A DNA stretch of 45,135 nt from Eubacteriales bacterium. Its GTDB lineage: Bacteria; Bacillota; Clostridia; Oscillospirales; Oscillospiraceae. The stretch spans positions 1 to 45,135 of the forward strand of contig JAUNJE010000021.1 in NCBI GenBank assembly GCA_030533415.1, written 5' to 3'. Of the stretch, positions 1 through 8,209 are shown piece after piece (positions within the stretch are counted from its first letter, which is position 1; each line of letters starts with the position of its first letter). The position numbers and the translations under genes are program-made. The notes under the pieces were generated by a model that was not told the DNA's origin, made no database searches, and saw only the letters and a list, made by a program, of their open reading frames with translations.

Positions 1-232
1 TGCTCTTCTTGCGGGCAGCGTTGTTCTTGTGCAGCAGACCCTTGACAACAGCCTGGTCAACAGACTTGACGGCAGCCTTGTAGGCGGCCTCGGCGGCAGC
101 CTTGTCACCGGACACCAGAGCGGCGTCGAACTTCTTCAGGTCGGTCTTCAGCGCAGACTTGTTAGCCTTGTTCTTCTCATAAGCAATCTTGGAAGAAATG
201 ACATCCTTCTTAGAGGACTTGATGTTGGGCAT
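1..232 (-). CDS. rpsT: 30S ribosomal protein S20, C-terminus cut by window edge
   Basis: The reverse strand reads MPNIKSSKKDV at its start, the typical N-terminus of bacterial S20. It continues as a Lys/Ala-rich helical protein, ending with HKNNAARKKS at the window edge. S20 binds 16S rRNA in the small ribosomal subunit. A strong Shine-Dalgarno (AGGAGGTGG on the minus strand, about 237-246) fixes the start at 232. About 77 of the usual 85-90 residues are present. It is transcribed away from sigG, with the long DnaA-box-bearing gap between them. Confidence 0.96.
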   Translation of the reverse strand, partial: MPNIKSSKKDVISSKIAYEKNKANKSALKTDLKKFDAALVSGDKAAAEAAYKAAVKSVDQAVVKGLLHKNNAARKKS

Positions 233-365
233 AGATTCCACCTCCTTCTCGCTAGTTGTCCATACAGACACACATTATATCGCTTTTGTCAAACAAAATC
301 AACCCCTTTTTTGAAATTTTTTGTCATTTGCACAGCCTCTGGAAATCTGATGTCCGGTCCTGGAT

Positions 366-641
366 TTTTCCACAGCCATTTCAAAAGCGCCGGCCGGTTC
401 CGCCGCTTGTCAAGACCAAATTTTTGCACAAAATTTCTCCCATGGTAAAAACCACGGCCCGCGAAAAAGTGGGAAACGGCACGAAAACCGTCGCTTCTTT
501 TTATGTGAACCAAAAATGAATATCCACAATTCACAGCGCCTGTGGAAAACTCCTGTGGAAAAACCTGTGGAGAATGTGGAAAACTCTGAGTTATCAACAG
601 GTATTTTGCTCCTTTTGTTTTTCACCCCTGCTTGTGGAAAA
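366..641. other. Cluster of DnaA-box-like 9-mers (possible oriC or DnaA-binding locus)
   Basis: The 656-base gap between rpsT and sigG has no credible gene. It holds repeated 9-mers close to the DnaA box TTATCCACA. TTTTCCACA or its complement occurs at 366-374, 541-549, 554-562, 575-583 and 633-641. Near matches are ATATCCACA at 520-528, TGTGGAGAA at 566-574 and TTATCAACA at 591-599. Six of the eight lie within 520-600, spaced 9-21 bases apart, followed by a T-rich stretch. The density and the divergent flanking genes are seen directly. That DnaA binds here, or that this is the origin, is inference; dnaA itself is not in the window. Confidence 0.5.
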
Positions 642-888
642 CGTGAATACCGGTTTGCATAATTTCGCAGTCCGGGACCAAAAGGTTATGTTACGTCACC
701 AGCGGCCGGAAAAGGTATCCTGAAAAAACAACACGAAAAAGTTTACAAAATGTAAAAATTCGATGTCAAAAATTGTTGGCATCTTTCCCCTCTCCGAAAA
801 TTTTTGTGAAAAACCGCCAAAAAACTTTTTGGTATCATCTGGCAGCCCTGGGGAATACTTTTTCTATCCAAAGATTAGGAGGAACACC

Positions 889-1668
889 ATGCAGGGAAAA
901 GTAGAGATCTGCGGCGTGAACACATCCAAGCTGTCCGTCCTGTCCCAGGTGGAGATGGACATGCTGCTCCGTCGGGCCCGGGAGGGTGACGAAGCCGCCC
1001 GGGAAAAACTGATAGAGGGAAACCTTCGGCTGGTATTGTCTGTCATCCAGCGCTTTGACAAGCGAGGAGAGAATCCGGACGACCTGTTCCAGGTGGGCTG
1101 CATCGGCCTCATTAAAGCGATTTCCAACTTCGACCCGGACAAGCAGGTCCGGTTTTCCACCTACGGCGTACCCATGATCGCGGGGGAGGTCCGGCGGTAT
1201 CTGCGGGACAACAGTGCCATCCGGGTCTCCCGCTCCATCCGGGACGTGGCCTACCGGGTTCTGCAATGCAAGGAGGCCATGACCACCCGGATGGGCCGGG
1301 AGCCGACGCTGGAGGAGATTTCCAGGGAACTGGAAATCCCGCTGGAGGACGTGAGCCAGGCCCTGGACGCGGTCTGCGCCCCGGTGAGCCTGTATGACCC
1401 GGTCTATGCCGACGGCGGCGACCCCCTGACCGTCATGGACCAGGTGCGGGACACCAAGAACACGGAAGACGGCTGGATGGACCACATCACCCTGCAAAAC
1501 GCCTTCCGGGCGTTAAACGACCGGGAAAAACAAATTCTCTCTTTGCGGTTCTATGACGGCAAGACCCAGATGGAGGTAGCCAACACCCTTGGCATCTCCC
1601 AGGCCCAGGTTTCCCGCCTGGAAAAAGGCGCCATTGGGGCTATGCGGAAGTCCGTCACGGTTTCTTAA
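889..1668 (+). CDS. sigG: Sporulation sigma factor SigG (late forespore)
   Basis: This 259-residue sigma-70 family protein directs RNA polymerase to late forespore genes during endospore formation. The N-terminus KVEICGVNTSKLSVL is close to the SigG family start (KVEICGVDTSKLPVL). Region 2 (about residues 63-107) carries DLFQVGCIGL and RFSTYGVPMIAGEVRRYLRDN. Region 4 (about 225-250) has the helix-turn-helix GKTQMEVANTLGISQAQVSR. The start at 889 was chosen over an upstream in-frame ATG at 763 because AGGAGG sits at 877-882 and family similarity begins there. sigE and spoIIGA, its usual neighbours in Bacillus, are absent. A weak sigma-F/G-like promoter (GTATC at 832, AATACTT at 854) is too poor to claim. 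Confidence 0.95.
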   Translation: MQGKVEICGVNTSKLSVLSQVEMDMLLRRAREGDEAAREKLIEGNLRLVLSVIQRFDKRGENPDDLFQVGCIGLIKAISNFDPDKQVRFSTYGVPMIAGEVRRYLRDNSAIRVSRSIRDVAYRVLQCKEAMTTRMGREPTLEEISRELEIPLEDVSQALDAVCAPVSLYDPVYADGGDPLTVMDQVRDTKNTEDGWMDHITLQNAFRALNDREKQILSLRFYDGKTQMEVANTLGISQAQVSRLEKGAIGAMRKSVTVS

Positions 1669-1912
1669 TGTGGAGTGAGGAGTTAGGAGTGAGGAGTTAG
1701 GAATTGAGAGTGAAGAGTGAAAAGTGGAGAGTGGAAAGTTAGAAGTGATGAGTTTTTTCTGTGAATGCACGCTCCATCATTTTTTACAGCCGGGGAACCA
1801 GACTGCTATATAGCAGGAACTCCCATTTTCCTGACCCCTAGCTCTTCACTCCCCACTTTCCACTCTTCACTCTCAATTCCTCACTCCTAACTTCTCACTC
1901 CTCACTTCCCGG
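1669..1912. repeat. Purine-rich long inverted repeat element without an ORF
   Basis: The 300-base gap between sigG and the next gene is filled by two arms of about 70 bases made of GAGTGA/GAGTTAGGA-type words. Left arm about 1671-1750 is purine-rich on the plus strand. Right arm about 1841-1910 is its imperfect reverse complement. The best shared block is AGGAATTGAGAGTGAAGAGT. The roughly 90-base centre contains the perfect palindrome CTGCTATATAGCAG at 1803-1816. The same word style frames the four-helix-bundle gene near 23.5-24.0 kb, so this may be an ORF-less relative of that element. Confidence 0.7.
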
Positions 1913-1968
1913 AATGTTTTCCGTGTCTGCCGCATAGGATGCACCAAAACCATGCGGGAGGAACGGAC

Positions 1969-2247
1969 ATGTCTATCAAATTCACCGAACTGCAATGTAA
2001 GGAGGTCATCTGCGTCAGCAATGGGCAGCGGCTGGGATTTGTCACCGATGTGCTGGTGGAGATCCCCGACGGGCACCTGTGCGCCATTGTGGTGCCCTGT
2101 CCCTGCCGGTTCCCGGGAGGACTGGGGCGCCATGACGATTTTATCATTCCCTGGAACTGTATCAAAAAGATCGGCCCGGACATCGTGCTGGTGGATACCA
2201 AGCCGGAGGATTGCCGGGTGCCGAGAACCAAGCCGATGCCTTTTTAA
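1969..2247 (+). CDS. YlmC/YmxH family sporulation protein (PRC-barrel)
   Basis: A 92-residue protein beginning MSIKFTELQCKEVICVSNG, with GQRLGFVTDVLVEIPDG following. This matches the small PRC-barrel proteins annotated YlmC/YmxH in spore formers. Its molecular role is not established; membership of a sporulation-linked family is known, not visible here. The start at 1969 is supported by GGGAGGAACGG just upstream; an in-frame ATG ten codons earlier lacks this. It follows sigG in the same direction, separated by the purine-rich inverted repeat, which may have split an older sigG-ymxH unit. Confidence 0.85.
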   Translation: MSIKFTELQCKEVICVSNGQRLGFVTDVLVEIPDGHLCAIVVPCPCRFPGGLGRHDDFIIPWNCIKKIGPDIVLVDTKPEDCRVPRTKPMPF

Positions 2248-2329
2248 TCGGGCGCGGAAAGCGAAATGGCGGAGGTTTTGGTTTTCCTTTGTTTCCAGGA
2301 ATTTTTCTGAAAAATTCTGGAAATAATAC

Positions 2330-2358
2330 TTGCAATCCGGCGCCTGATCGGATATAAT
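2330..2358 (+). promoter_or_regulatory. Sigma-A promoter of rpsB-tsf
   Basis: TTGCAA at 2330-2335 and a perfect TATAAT at 2353-2358, 17 bases apart. The roughly 120-base leader to rpsB contains several short GC-rich inverted repeats (around 2367-2385 and 2400-2450) that could form leader structure, but I recognise no named leader family. Confidence 0.75.
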
Positions 2359-2485
2359 GTATCGGCATGGGCATTGCCCATGACATTTCAAAACCACACA
2401 CCCGGGGATCGCGCACCCCTGTGCCCTATGGGCGGGCAGCGCGGGATGATCGGGGTGGAGGAAAAACAAAAGGAGAATATCAAAA

Positions 2486-3211
2486 ATGGCTGTCGTATCT
2501 ATGAAGCAACTGCTGGAGGCCGGTGTTCACTTCGGTCACCAGACCCGCCGCTGGAACCCCAAAATGGCTCCCTACATCTACACCGAGCGCAACGGGATCT
2601 ACATCATCGACCTGCAGAAGACCGTTAAGAAGCTGGAAGAGGCTTACAACTTCGTTCGTGAGATCTCTGCCAACGGCGGATATGTCCTGTTTGTCGGCAC
2701 CAAGAAGCAGGCGCAGGACGCAATTAAGGAAGAAGCTGCCCGCTGCGGCGGTTACTATGTCAACGCCCGCTGGCTTGGCGGTATGCTGACCAACTTCCGC
2801 ACCATGCGTACCCGTATCGACCGTCTGGCCCAGCTGCGCAAGATGGAAGAGGACGGCACCTTCGCCATGCTGCCCAAGAAGGAAGTCATCAAGCACCAGG
2901 GCGAAATCGAGAAGCTGGAGAAGTATCTGGGCGGCGTCAAGGAAATGAAGAAGCTGCCTGCCGCTCTGTTCATCGTCGATCCCCGCAAGGAGCGCAATGC
3001 CATTGCTGAGGCCCGCAAGCTGAACATCCCCATCGTCGCCATCGTGGACACCAACTGCGATCCCGATGAGATCGATTACGTCATCCCCGGCAACGACGAC
3101 GCCATCCGCGCCATCCGTCTGATCGCTTCCGCCATGGCCAATGCCGCCATTGAGGGCCGTCAGGGTGAGGACGCCGAGGCTGCCGAGGCCACCGAGGCCG
3201 CTGCTGAGTAA
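2486..3211 (+). CDS. rpsB: 30S ribosomal protein S2
   Basis: A 241-residue S2 protein of the small ribosomal subunit. Family motifs are plain: [19 protein letters not shown] near the N-terminus, [20 protein letters not shown] mid-protein, and [12 protein letters not shown] with [13 protein letters not shown] toward the C-terminus. It ends in an acidic Ala/Glu tail. AAAGGAG at 2469-2475 supports the start. It is followed after 30 bases by tsf, the near-universal rpsB-tsf operon. Codon use is strongly biased, as expected for a highly expressed gene. Confidence 0.98.
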   Translation: MAVVSMKQLLEAGVHFGHQTRRWNPKMAPYIYTERNGIYIIDLQKTVKKLEEAYNFVREISANGGYVLFVGTKKQAQDAIKEEAARCGGYYVNARWLGGMLTNFRTMRTRIDRLAQLRKMEEDGTFAMLPKKEVIKHQGEIEKLEKYLGGVKEMKKLPAALFIVDPRKERNAIAEARKLNIPIVAIVDTNCDPDEIDYVIPGNDDAIRAIRLIASAMANAAIEGRQGEDAEAAEATEAAAE

Positions 3212-3241
3212 TTCAGATACAGAATTTAGGAGGATACGAAA

Positions 3242-4171
3242 ATGGCTTTTACCGCACAGGACGTTAAGAAGCTCCGTGAAATGACCAATGTCGGCATGAT
3301 GGACTGCAAGAAGGCGCTCCAGGCTACCGACGGCGATATGGACAAGGCCGTGGACTGGCTCCGGGAAAAGGGCCTGGCCAAGGCTGCCAAGAAAGCTGAC
3401 CGCGTTGCCGCCGAAGGCGTCGCTTACGCTGCCGTTGTGAATGGTGTCGGCGTGGTCATCGAGGTCAACTCTGAGACCGATTTCGCCGCCAAGACTGACG
3501 CGTTCCTGGACCTGGTGAAGAACCTGGCCGAGGTCGTCGCCACCCAGAACCCCGCTGATGTGGATGCTCTGAAGGCTTGCCGCTACCCCAACTCCAACCT
3601 GACCGTCACCGAGATCATGCAGGAGAAGGTCATGTCCATCGGCGAGAATATGCAGATCCGCCGCTTTGCCCGTTACCCCGAGAACACCTCCGTGGCCTAT
3701 GTCCATGCCGGCGGCACCCACGGTGTTCTGGTCAATCTGGCCGTAGAGGGTGATATCGATGTCACCGAGATGGGCAAGAACGTGGCCATGCAGATCGCCG
3801 CTATGAGCCCCAAGTACTGGGACAAGTCCCTGGTTCCCCAGGCGGATGTGGACCACGAGATGCAGGTCCAGGTTGCCCTGATGGACAACGATCCCAAGAT
3901 GGCCAACAAGCCCGCGCAGATCAAGGAGAAGATCGCTGCCGGCAAGATCAACGCTTTCTTCAAGGAAAGCTGCCTGCTGCAGCAGGACTTCGTCCGCTCC
4001 GACCTGTTCCAGGGCTCCGTGGAGGGCTACATTGCCGACGCCGCCAAGAAGCTGGGCGGCAAGGTCACCTTTGTTGACGCCGTCCACTATGTCAAGGGCG
4101 AGGGCATCGAGAAGAAGGTCGACGATTTCGCCGCTGAGGTTGCCGCTCAGGTCGCCAACGCCGGCAAGTAA
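3242..4171 (+). CDS. tsf: Elongation factor Ts
   Basis: A 309-residue EF-Ts, the guanine nucleotide exchange factor that recycles EF-Tu. The N-terminal UBA-like domain reads VKKLREMTNVGMMDCKKAL and ends in WLREKGLAKAAKKA, both family signatures. The dimerisation core contains VIEVNSETDFAAK and later MQIAAMSP. AGGAGG about 3227-3233 fixes the start. It shares the rpsB promoter and ends at an intrinsic terminator. Confidence 0.98.
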   Translation: MAFTAQDVKKLREMTNVGMMDCKKALQATDGDMDKAVDWLREKGLAKAAKKADRVAAEGVAYAAVVNGVGVVIEVNSETDFAAKTDAFLDLVKNLAEVVATQNPADVDALKACRYPNSNLTVTEIMQEKVMSIGENMQIRRFARYPENTSVAYVHAGGTHGVLVNLAVEGDIDVTEMGKNVAMQIAAMSPKYWDKSLVPQADVDHEMQVQVALMDNDPKMANKPAQIKEKIAAGKINAFFKESCLLQQDFVRSDLFQGSVEGYIADAAKKLGGKVTFVDAVHYVKGEGIEKKVDDFAAEVAAQVANAGK

Positions 4172-4186
4172 ATCCGGTTTCCAAAC

Positions 4187-4221
4187 AAAAATCCTCAACC
4201 GTTTCGGTTGGGGATTTTTTC
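4187..4221 (+). terminator. Intrinsic terminator after tsf
   Basis: AATCCTCAACC pairs with GGTTGGGGATT around a short loop and is followed by a run of six T. Confidence 0.9.
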
Positions 4222-4296
4222 GTCTGTTTCCATTTGTGTTTGACATTTGCCGGACGGATTCTGGAGGGATGACTCATACTGATGTTCCATTAAAAA

Positions 4297-4369
4297 GTTC
4301 AAAAAAGAACGATTTTTGTATTGACATCATGGCATTGCTGTGCTATACTAAATTTGTTCAAAATTGAAC
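4297..4369 (+). promoter_or_regulatory. Sigma-A promoter flanked by two matching palindromic operators
   Basis: The promoter is TTGACA at 4321-4326 and TATACT at 4344-4349 with a 17-base spacer. Two 14-base palindromes bracket it: GTTCAAAAAAGAAC at 4297-4310, and GTTCAAAATTGAAC at 4356-4369 just past the -10. They share GTTCAAAA and GAAC half-sites. Their place around the promoter of a MarR gene suggests autorepression by that protein, likely also covering the co-transcribed MATE pump. The binding is inference. Confidence 0.75.
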
Positions 4370-4385
4370 GAAAGGGGCGGTGATC

Positions 4386-4841
4386 ATGGAAGCGGGCTTG
4401 AACGCAAGCTATTTTGACGTCCTGAACAAAGCCAAGAAAAGCTATGCAAGATGTCTGGAGCCTATCTGTAAAAAATGGGGCCTGACCCGGAACGAATTGG
4501 ATGTGCTCCTGTTTCTTTATAATAATCCTCCGTTTGACAGGGCGGCGGATATCGTCTCCCGGCGGGGGATGGCCAAATCCCACGTTTCCCTGTCTGCCGC
4601 CAACTTGGAACAGCAGGGACTTCTGGCACGCCGCTTTGATGCCAATGACCGGCGCACGGTCCATCTGGAGCTGACAGACCGGGGGCGTACTGTGGCGCGG
4701 GAGGGCCGGGATGCCCAGCAGCGTTTTTTTGACCAAATTTACGGGAGCATTACCGCAGAGGAATTGGAGCTGTGGGGGAAAATTACGCAGAAGATCTGCG
4801 TGAATATAGAAAATTTTGACAGGTCTTTCGAAAATCCATAA
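4386..4841 (+). CDS. MarR family transcriptional regulator
   Basis: A 151-residue winged-helix protein. The helix-turn-helix region has LTRNELDVLLFLYNNP, DIVSRRGMAKSHVSLSAANL and QQGLLARR; the wing shows DANDRRTVHLELTDRGR, the MarR pattern of a basic wing followed by LT-x-x-G. MarR proteins are dimeric, ligand-responsive repressors, often of drug-efflux genes. ATG 4386 is preferred to GTG 4380 because the latter nearly touches the AAAGGGGCGG ribosome binding site. A MATE pump starts 34 bases downstream, a MepR/MepA-like arrangement. Two palindromes flank its promoter. Confidence 0.9.
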   Translation: MEAGLNASYFDVLNKAKKSYARCLEPICKKWGLTRNELDVLLFLYNNPPFDRAADIVSRRGMAKSHVSLSAANLEQQGLLARRFDANDRRTVHLELTDRGRTVAREGRDAQQRFFDQIYGSITAEELELWGKITQKICVNIENFDRSFENP

Positions 4842-4875
4842 TTTTATATTGTATATAAGGAAAGGGGCTTCTACT

Positions 4876-6252
4876 ATGACAGCAAAACCAAAGCAAGACA
4901 TGGGAACCGGCAGCATCAAAAAATTGATGGTGCAGATGGCGGTTCCCGCACTGGTGGCGCAGATCATCAATCTGCTCTACAACGTGGTTGACCGTATTTA
5001 CATCGGCCACATTCCCGGGATCGGCGGTACGGCGCTGACAGGCGTGGGCCTGTTCACCCCCATTCTGATGCTCATTACCGCCTTTGCCATGCTGGCAGGC
5101 TCCGGCGGCGCGCCCCGGGCGGCCATTGCCATGGGGCAGGATGACAGGGACAGAGCGGAGAAGATCGTGGCAAACTGCTTCACCATCCTGCTTTTCCTGG
5201 CGGTGGTATTGACGGCGGTGTTTTATTTCACGGCACCCACACTGCTGCGGTTTTTCGGCGCGTCGGATGCCACATTGCCCTATGCCGTGGAGTACGGCCA
5301 TATCTATATCCTGGGCAGCGTGTTTGTACTGATCGTGATGGGGATGAACCCCTTCATTACCACCCAGGGCTTTGCCAAAACCAGCATGCTGACCACCGTG
5401 ATCGGCGCGGTGATCAACATTGTCCTGGACCCCATTTTCATTTTCGCTTTGGGCATGGGCGTCTCCGGCGCAGCGCTGGCCACGGTGCTGAGCCAGGCGG
5501 TCAGTGCGGTCTGGATTATGAAGTTCCTCACCGGAAAGCAGACCCTGCTGAAGCTGAAGGCTGGCAACATGAAGCTGATTCCCGGCATCATCCTGCCCTG
5601 CCTGGGGCTGGGTATTTCCAGCTTTGTGATGATCGCAACCGAAAGTGTCCTGTCCATCAGCTTCACTTCCTCTCTGGCCCGCTACGGCGGCGATGTGGCT
5701 GTCGGCGCCATGACGGTGCTGACCTCCATCAACCAGCTGATCACCATGCCGCTGTCCGGCATCTGCCAGGGCGGCCAGCCGTTAATCAGCTTCAACTACG
5801 GCGCAAAAAAGTACGACCGGGTGAAGGAAGCGTTCCTGTGCCAATTCACCGTCTGCGTGGCCTATACCACGGTGTTCTGGCTGCTGCTGATGGTGATTCC
5901 CAGCGCCTTTGCGGGTATCTTCACCAACGACAGGGCGCTGGTGGATTACACGGCCTGGGCGATCCGGATTTTCCTGGCCGGCGGCTTCTCCGTGGGCTTC
6001 CAGATCAGCTGCCAGCAGGCCTTTATGGCGCTGGGACAGGCCAAGATCAGCCTGCTGATGGCCTGCCTGCGAAAGCTGATTTTGCTGATCCCCCTGATTT
6101 TCATTCTGCCGAACTTCCTGGCGGACAAGGCGTTCGCTGTTTTCCTGGCAGAGCCGGTTTCCGATATCGTTGCCGCCGCAGTTACCACCACTGCCTTCTT
6201 CCTCTTCTTCCGCAAGCTGATGAAGGCGGGGAAGGCCGCCCAGCAGCAATAA
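4876..6252 (+). CDS. MATE family efflux transporter, MepA-like
   Basis: A 458-residue polytopic membrane protein with about 12 hydrophobic segments. The N-terminal pattern LMVQMAVPALVAQIINLLYNVVDRIYIGH is typical of the MATE family, and the second half repeats it with INQLITMPLSGICQGGQPLISFNYGA. MATE proteins export cationic or organic compounds by H+ or Na+ antiport. ATG 4876 follows AAGGAAAGGGG; an earlier in-frame start overlaps the MarR gene. Gene order and operators suggest control by the upstream MarR protein. The substrate cannot be read from the sequence. Confidence 0.92.
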   Translation: MTAKPKQDMGTGSIKKLMVQMAVPALVAQIINLLYNVVDRIYIGHIPGIGGTALTGVGLFTPILMLITAFAMLAGSGGAPRAAIAMGQDDRDRAEKIVANCFTILLFLAVVLTAVFYFTAPTLLRFFGASDATLPYAVEYGHIYILGSVFVLIVMGMNPFITTQGFAKTSMLTTVIGAVINIVLDPIFIFALGMGVSGAALATVLSQAVSAVWIMKFLTGKQTLLKLKAGNMKLIPGIILPCLGLGISSFVMIATESVLSISFTSSLARYGGDVAVGAMTVLTSINQLITMPLSGICQGGQPLISFNYGAKKYDRVKEAFLCQFTVCVAYTTVFWLLLMVIPSAFAGIFTNDRALVDYTAWAIRIFLAGGFSVGFQISCQQAFMALGQAKISLLMACLRKLILLIPLIFILPNFLADKAFAVFLAEPVSDIVAAAVTTTAFFLFFRKLMKAGKAAQQQ

Positions 6253-6261
6253 ACCTTCCTG

Positions 6262-6299
6262 ATTCAGCCGTACCTCCACCGGGTACGGCTGAATTTTTG
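6262..6299 (+). terminator. Intrinsic terminator after the MATE gene
   Basis: CAGCCGTACC and GGGTACGGCTG form a stem around TCCACC, followed by AATTTTTG. Confidence 0.88.
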
Positions 6300-6358
6300 T
6301 CCGGGGCATGTTACCCCATTGCGGCATTGAAATTCGAATAAACGTACTATAAAAGCGG

Positions 6359-6387
6359 TTGCCAAATGAAGTGGAACGTGCTATAAT
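6359..6387 (+). promoter_or_regulatory. Sigma-A promoter of the ABC exporter operon
   Basis: TTGCCA at 6359-6364 and TATAAT at 6382-6387 with a 17-base spacer, about 40 bases upstream of the first exporter subunit. Confidence 0.75.
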
Positions 6388-6427
6388 GGGTGGCACTGTA
6401 AAAATCTGTAAAAGAGGAGGGAAGAAT

Positions 6428-8209
6428 ATGATTTTTGGCAAGCATATCAACCGGTATTATCTGAAGTATGGCTATATGCTGCTGCTGGGCCTGGCGGCGC
6501 TGGTTACGGTGGACTATTTGCAGCTGGAAATTCCGGAGCTGTATCAAATGGTCATCAACGGCATGAACCAGGGCTTTGTGACGGTGGATGGTGTGCAGGC
6601 TGCCTTCGACATGGAGTTTTTGCTGGACCGCATCTGTATGCCCATGGTGTGGATCATCCTGGCCATGGTCTTTGGCCGTTTTCTCTGGCGCGTGTGCTTC
6701 TTCGGCGCGGCCATTAAGGTGGAGACGGACCTGCGCAACCGGATGTTTGACAACTGCCGGCATTTGAGCTGCGAGTACTATCAGGTGAACAAGGTGGGCA
6801 ACCTGATGAGCCTGTTCACCAATGACCTGGATACCGTTCAGGAATGCTACGGCTGGGGCATTATGATGTTCTGCGACGCGCTGCTGTTGGGGGTCCTGGC
6901 GGTCATCAAAATGTGGAACATGGACCCGCTGCTGACGGTGCTGTCCCTGATTCCCATGCTCTTTCTGATGGGAGCCGCCACGGTGGTAGGGCAGTACATG
7001 ACGAAAAAGTGGGACTACCGCCAGGAGTGCTTTTCGAAGCTATCCGACTTTGCCCAGGAAAGCTTCTCCGGGATCGCGGTCATCAAGGCCTTTGTGAAGG
7101 AAGCCAAGGAGCTGATGGCCTTCAAAGCACTGAACGTGGAAAATGAGAAGGCCAACATAGACCACACCCAGGCCTCCGTTCTGCTGCGCATCCTGGTCAT
7201 GATGTTTGTGGAAAGCGTGATCTGCGTCATTTTGGGTTATGGCGGCTATCTTGTCTATTGCCGCAAGTTCAACGCCGGTCAATTGGTAGAGTTTATTGGC
7301 TATTTCAACGCGGTGGTCTGGCCTATCATGGCGGTGTCGGAGTTGATCGATATGACCTCCCGGGGGAAAGCGTCTTTGAAGCGCATTGGGGAACTGCTGG
7401 ACGCCAAGCAGACGGTGGTTGACCGCCCCGGTGTGAAAGAGCTGAAAAATGTCCGGGGAGACATTGAGTTCCGGAATTTGAATTTCCGCTATCCCGATGG
7501 AGATTATAATGCCTTGGAGGATGTGTCCTTCACCATCAAAGCGGGTGAAAGCGTGGGCCTTGTGGGCAAGACCGGCTCCGGAAAGACCACCCTGGTGGAC
7601 CTGATCCTCAGAACCTACAATGTCCCGGACGGGACCGTATTCATCGATGGACAGGATGTCAACGATGTTTCTATCCGCTCCGTCCGTGGGGCCTGCGCCT
7701 ATGTGCCGCAGGATAATTTCCTGTTCTCCGATACCATTGAGAATAACATCGCCTTCGGCATTCCCGGCTATGACCACAGTGCCATCGCCTACGCGGCGAA
7801 GCTGGCGGACGTGGACGGCAATATCAAGGAATTCCAGAGGGGCTATGAAACCATCCTGGGTGAACGGGGCGTCACGGTTTCCGGCGGCCAGAAGCAGCGC
7901 ATTTCCATTGCCCGGGCGCTGCTGAAGGATGCGCCGATCCTGATCCTGGACGATTCTGTTTCCGCCGTGGATACCAAGACGGAGGAAACCATCCTGAATA
8001 ACCTCCATCAGGCACGGGAAGGGAAGACCACCATCCTCATTGCCCACCGGATCTCCACCATTGCCAAGATGGACAGAATTTTGTTTATCGAGGACGGAAA
8101 ACTGGCGGCCATGGGGACCCATGAGGAGCTGTATGCCTCCAATGCGTCTTACCGTAAGATGGTAGACCTGCAGCGGCTGGAGGAGGAAGGGGGCGCGGAC
8201 CATGCATGA
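6428..8209 (+). CDS. ABC exporter half-transporter, subunit with non-canonical Walker B
   Basis: A 593-residue fusion of a six-helix exporter membrane domain (about 1-320) and a nucleotide-binding domain. Walker A GKTGSGKTT lies near residue 380, the signature SGGQ near 484, and Walker B ILILDDS near 505, with an H-loop IAHRIST. The residue after the Walker B Asp is Asp instead of catalytic Glu, the mark of the degenerate-site subunit in heterodimeric exporters such as TM287/288 or LmrCD. The start at 6428 follows AGAGGAGGGAAG. The stop overlaps the next gene by 8 bases. It probably exports a drug, lipid or peptide; substrate unknown. Confidence 0.92.
   Translation: MIFGKHINRYYLKYGYMLLLGLAALVTVDYLQLEIPELYQMVINGMNQGFVTVDGVQAAFDMEFLLDRICMPMVWIILAMVFGRFLWRVCFFGAAIKVETDLRNRMFDNCRHLSCEYYQVNKVGNLMSLFTNDLDTVQECYGWGIMMFCDALLLGVLAVIKMWNMDPLLTVLSLIPMLFLMGAATVVGQYMTKKWDYRQECFSKLSDFAQESFSGIAVIKAFVKEAKELMAFKALNVENEKANIDHTQASVLLRILVMMFVESVICVILGYGGYLVYCRKFNAGQLVEFIGYFNAVVWPIMAVSELIDMTSRGKASLKRIGELLDAKQTVVDRPGVKELKNVRGDIEFRNLNFRYPDGDYNALEDVSFTIKAGESVGLVGKTGSGKTTLVDLILRTYNVPDGTVFIDGQDVNDVSIRSVRGACAYVPQDNFLFSDTIENNIAFGIPGYDHSAIAYAAKLADVDGNIKEFQRGYETILGERGVTVSGGQKQRISIARALLKDAPILILDDSVSAVDTKTEETILNNLHQAREGKTTILIAHRISTIAKMDRILFIEDGKLAAMGTHEELYASNASYRKMVDLQRLEEEGGADHA

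Noticed and set aside
832-860. Sigma-F/G-type promoter before sigG
   Set aside because: GTATC and AATACTT are spaced 17 bases apart and match poorly.
2480-4246. A 588-codon open frame on the minus strand opposite rpsB-tsf
   Set aside because: It is a codon-bias shadow of two highly expressed genes. It has no ribosome binding site or recognisable domain and spans the terminator.
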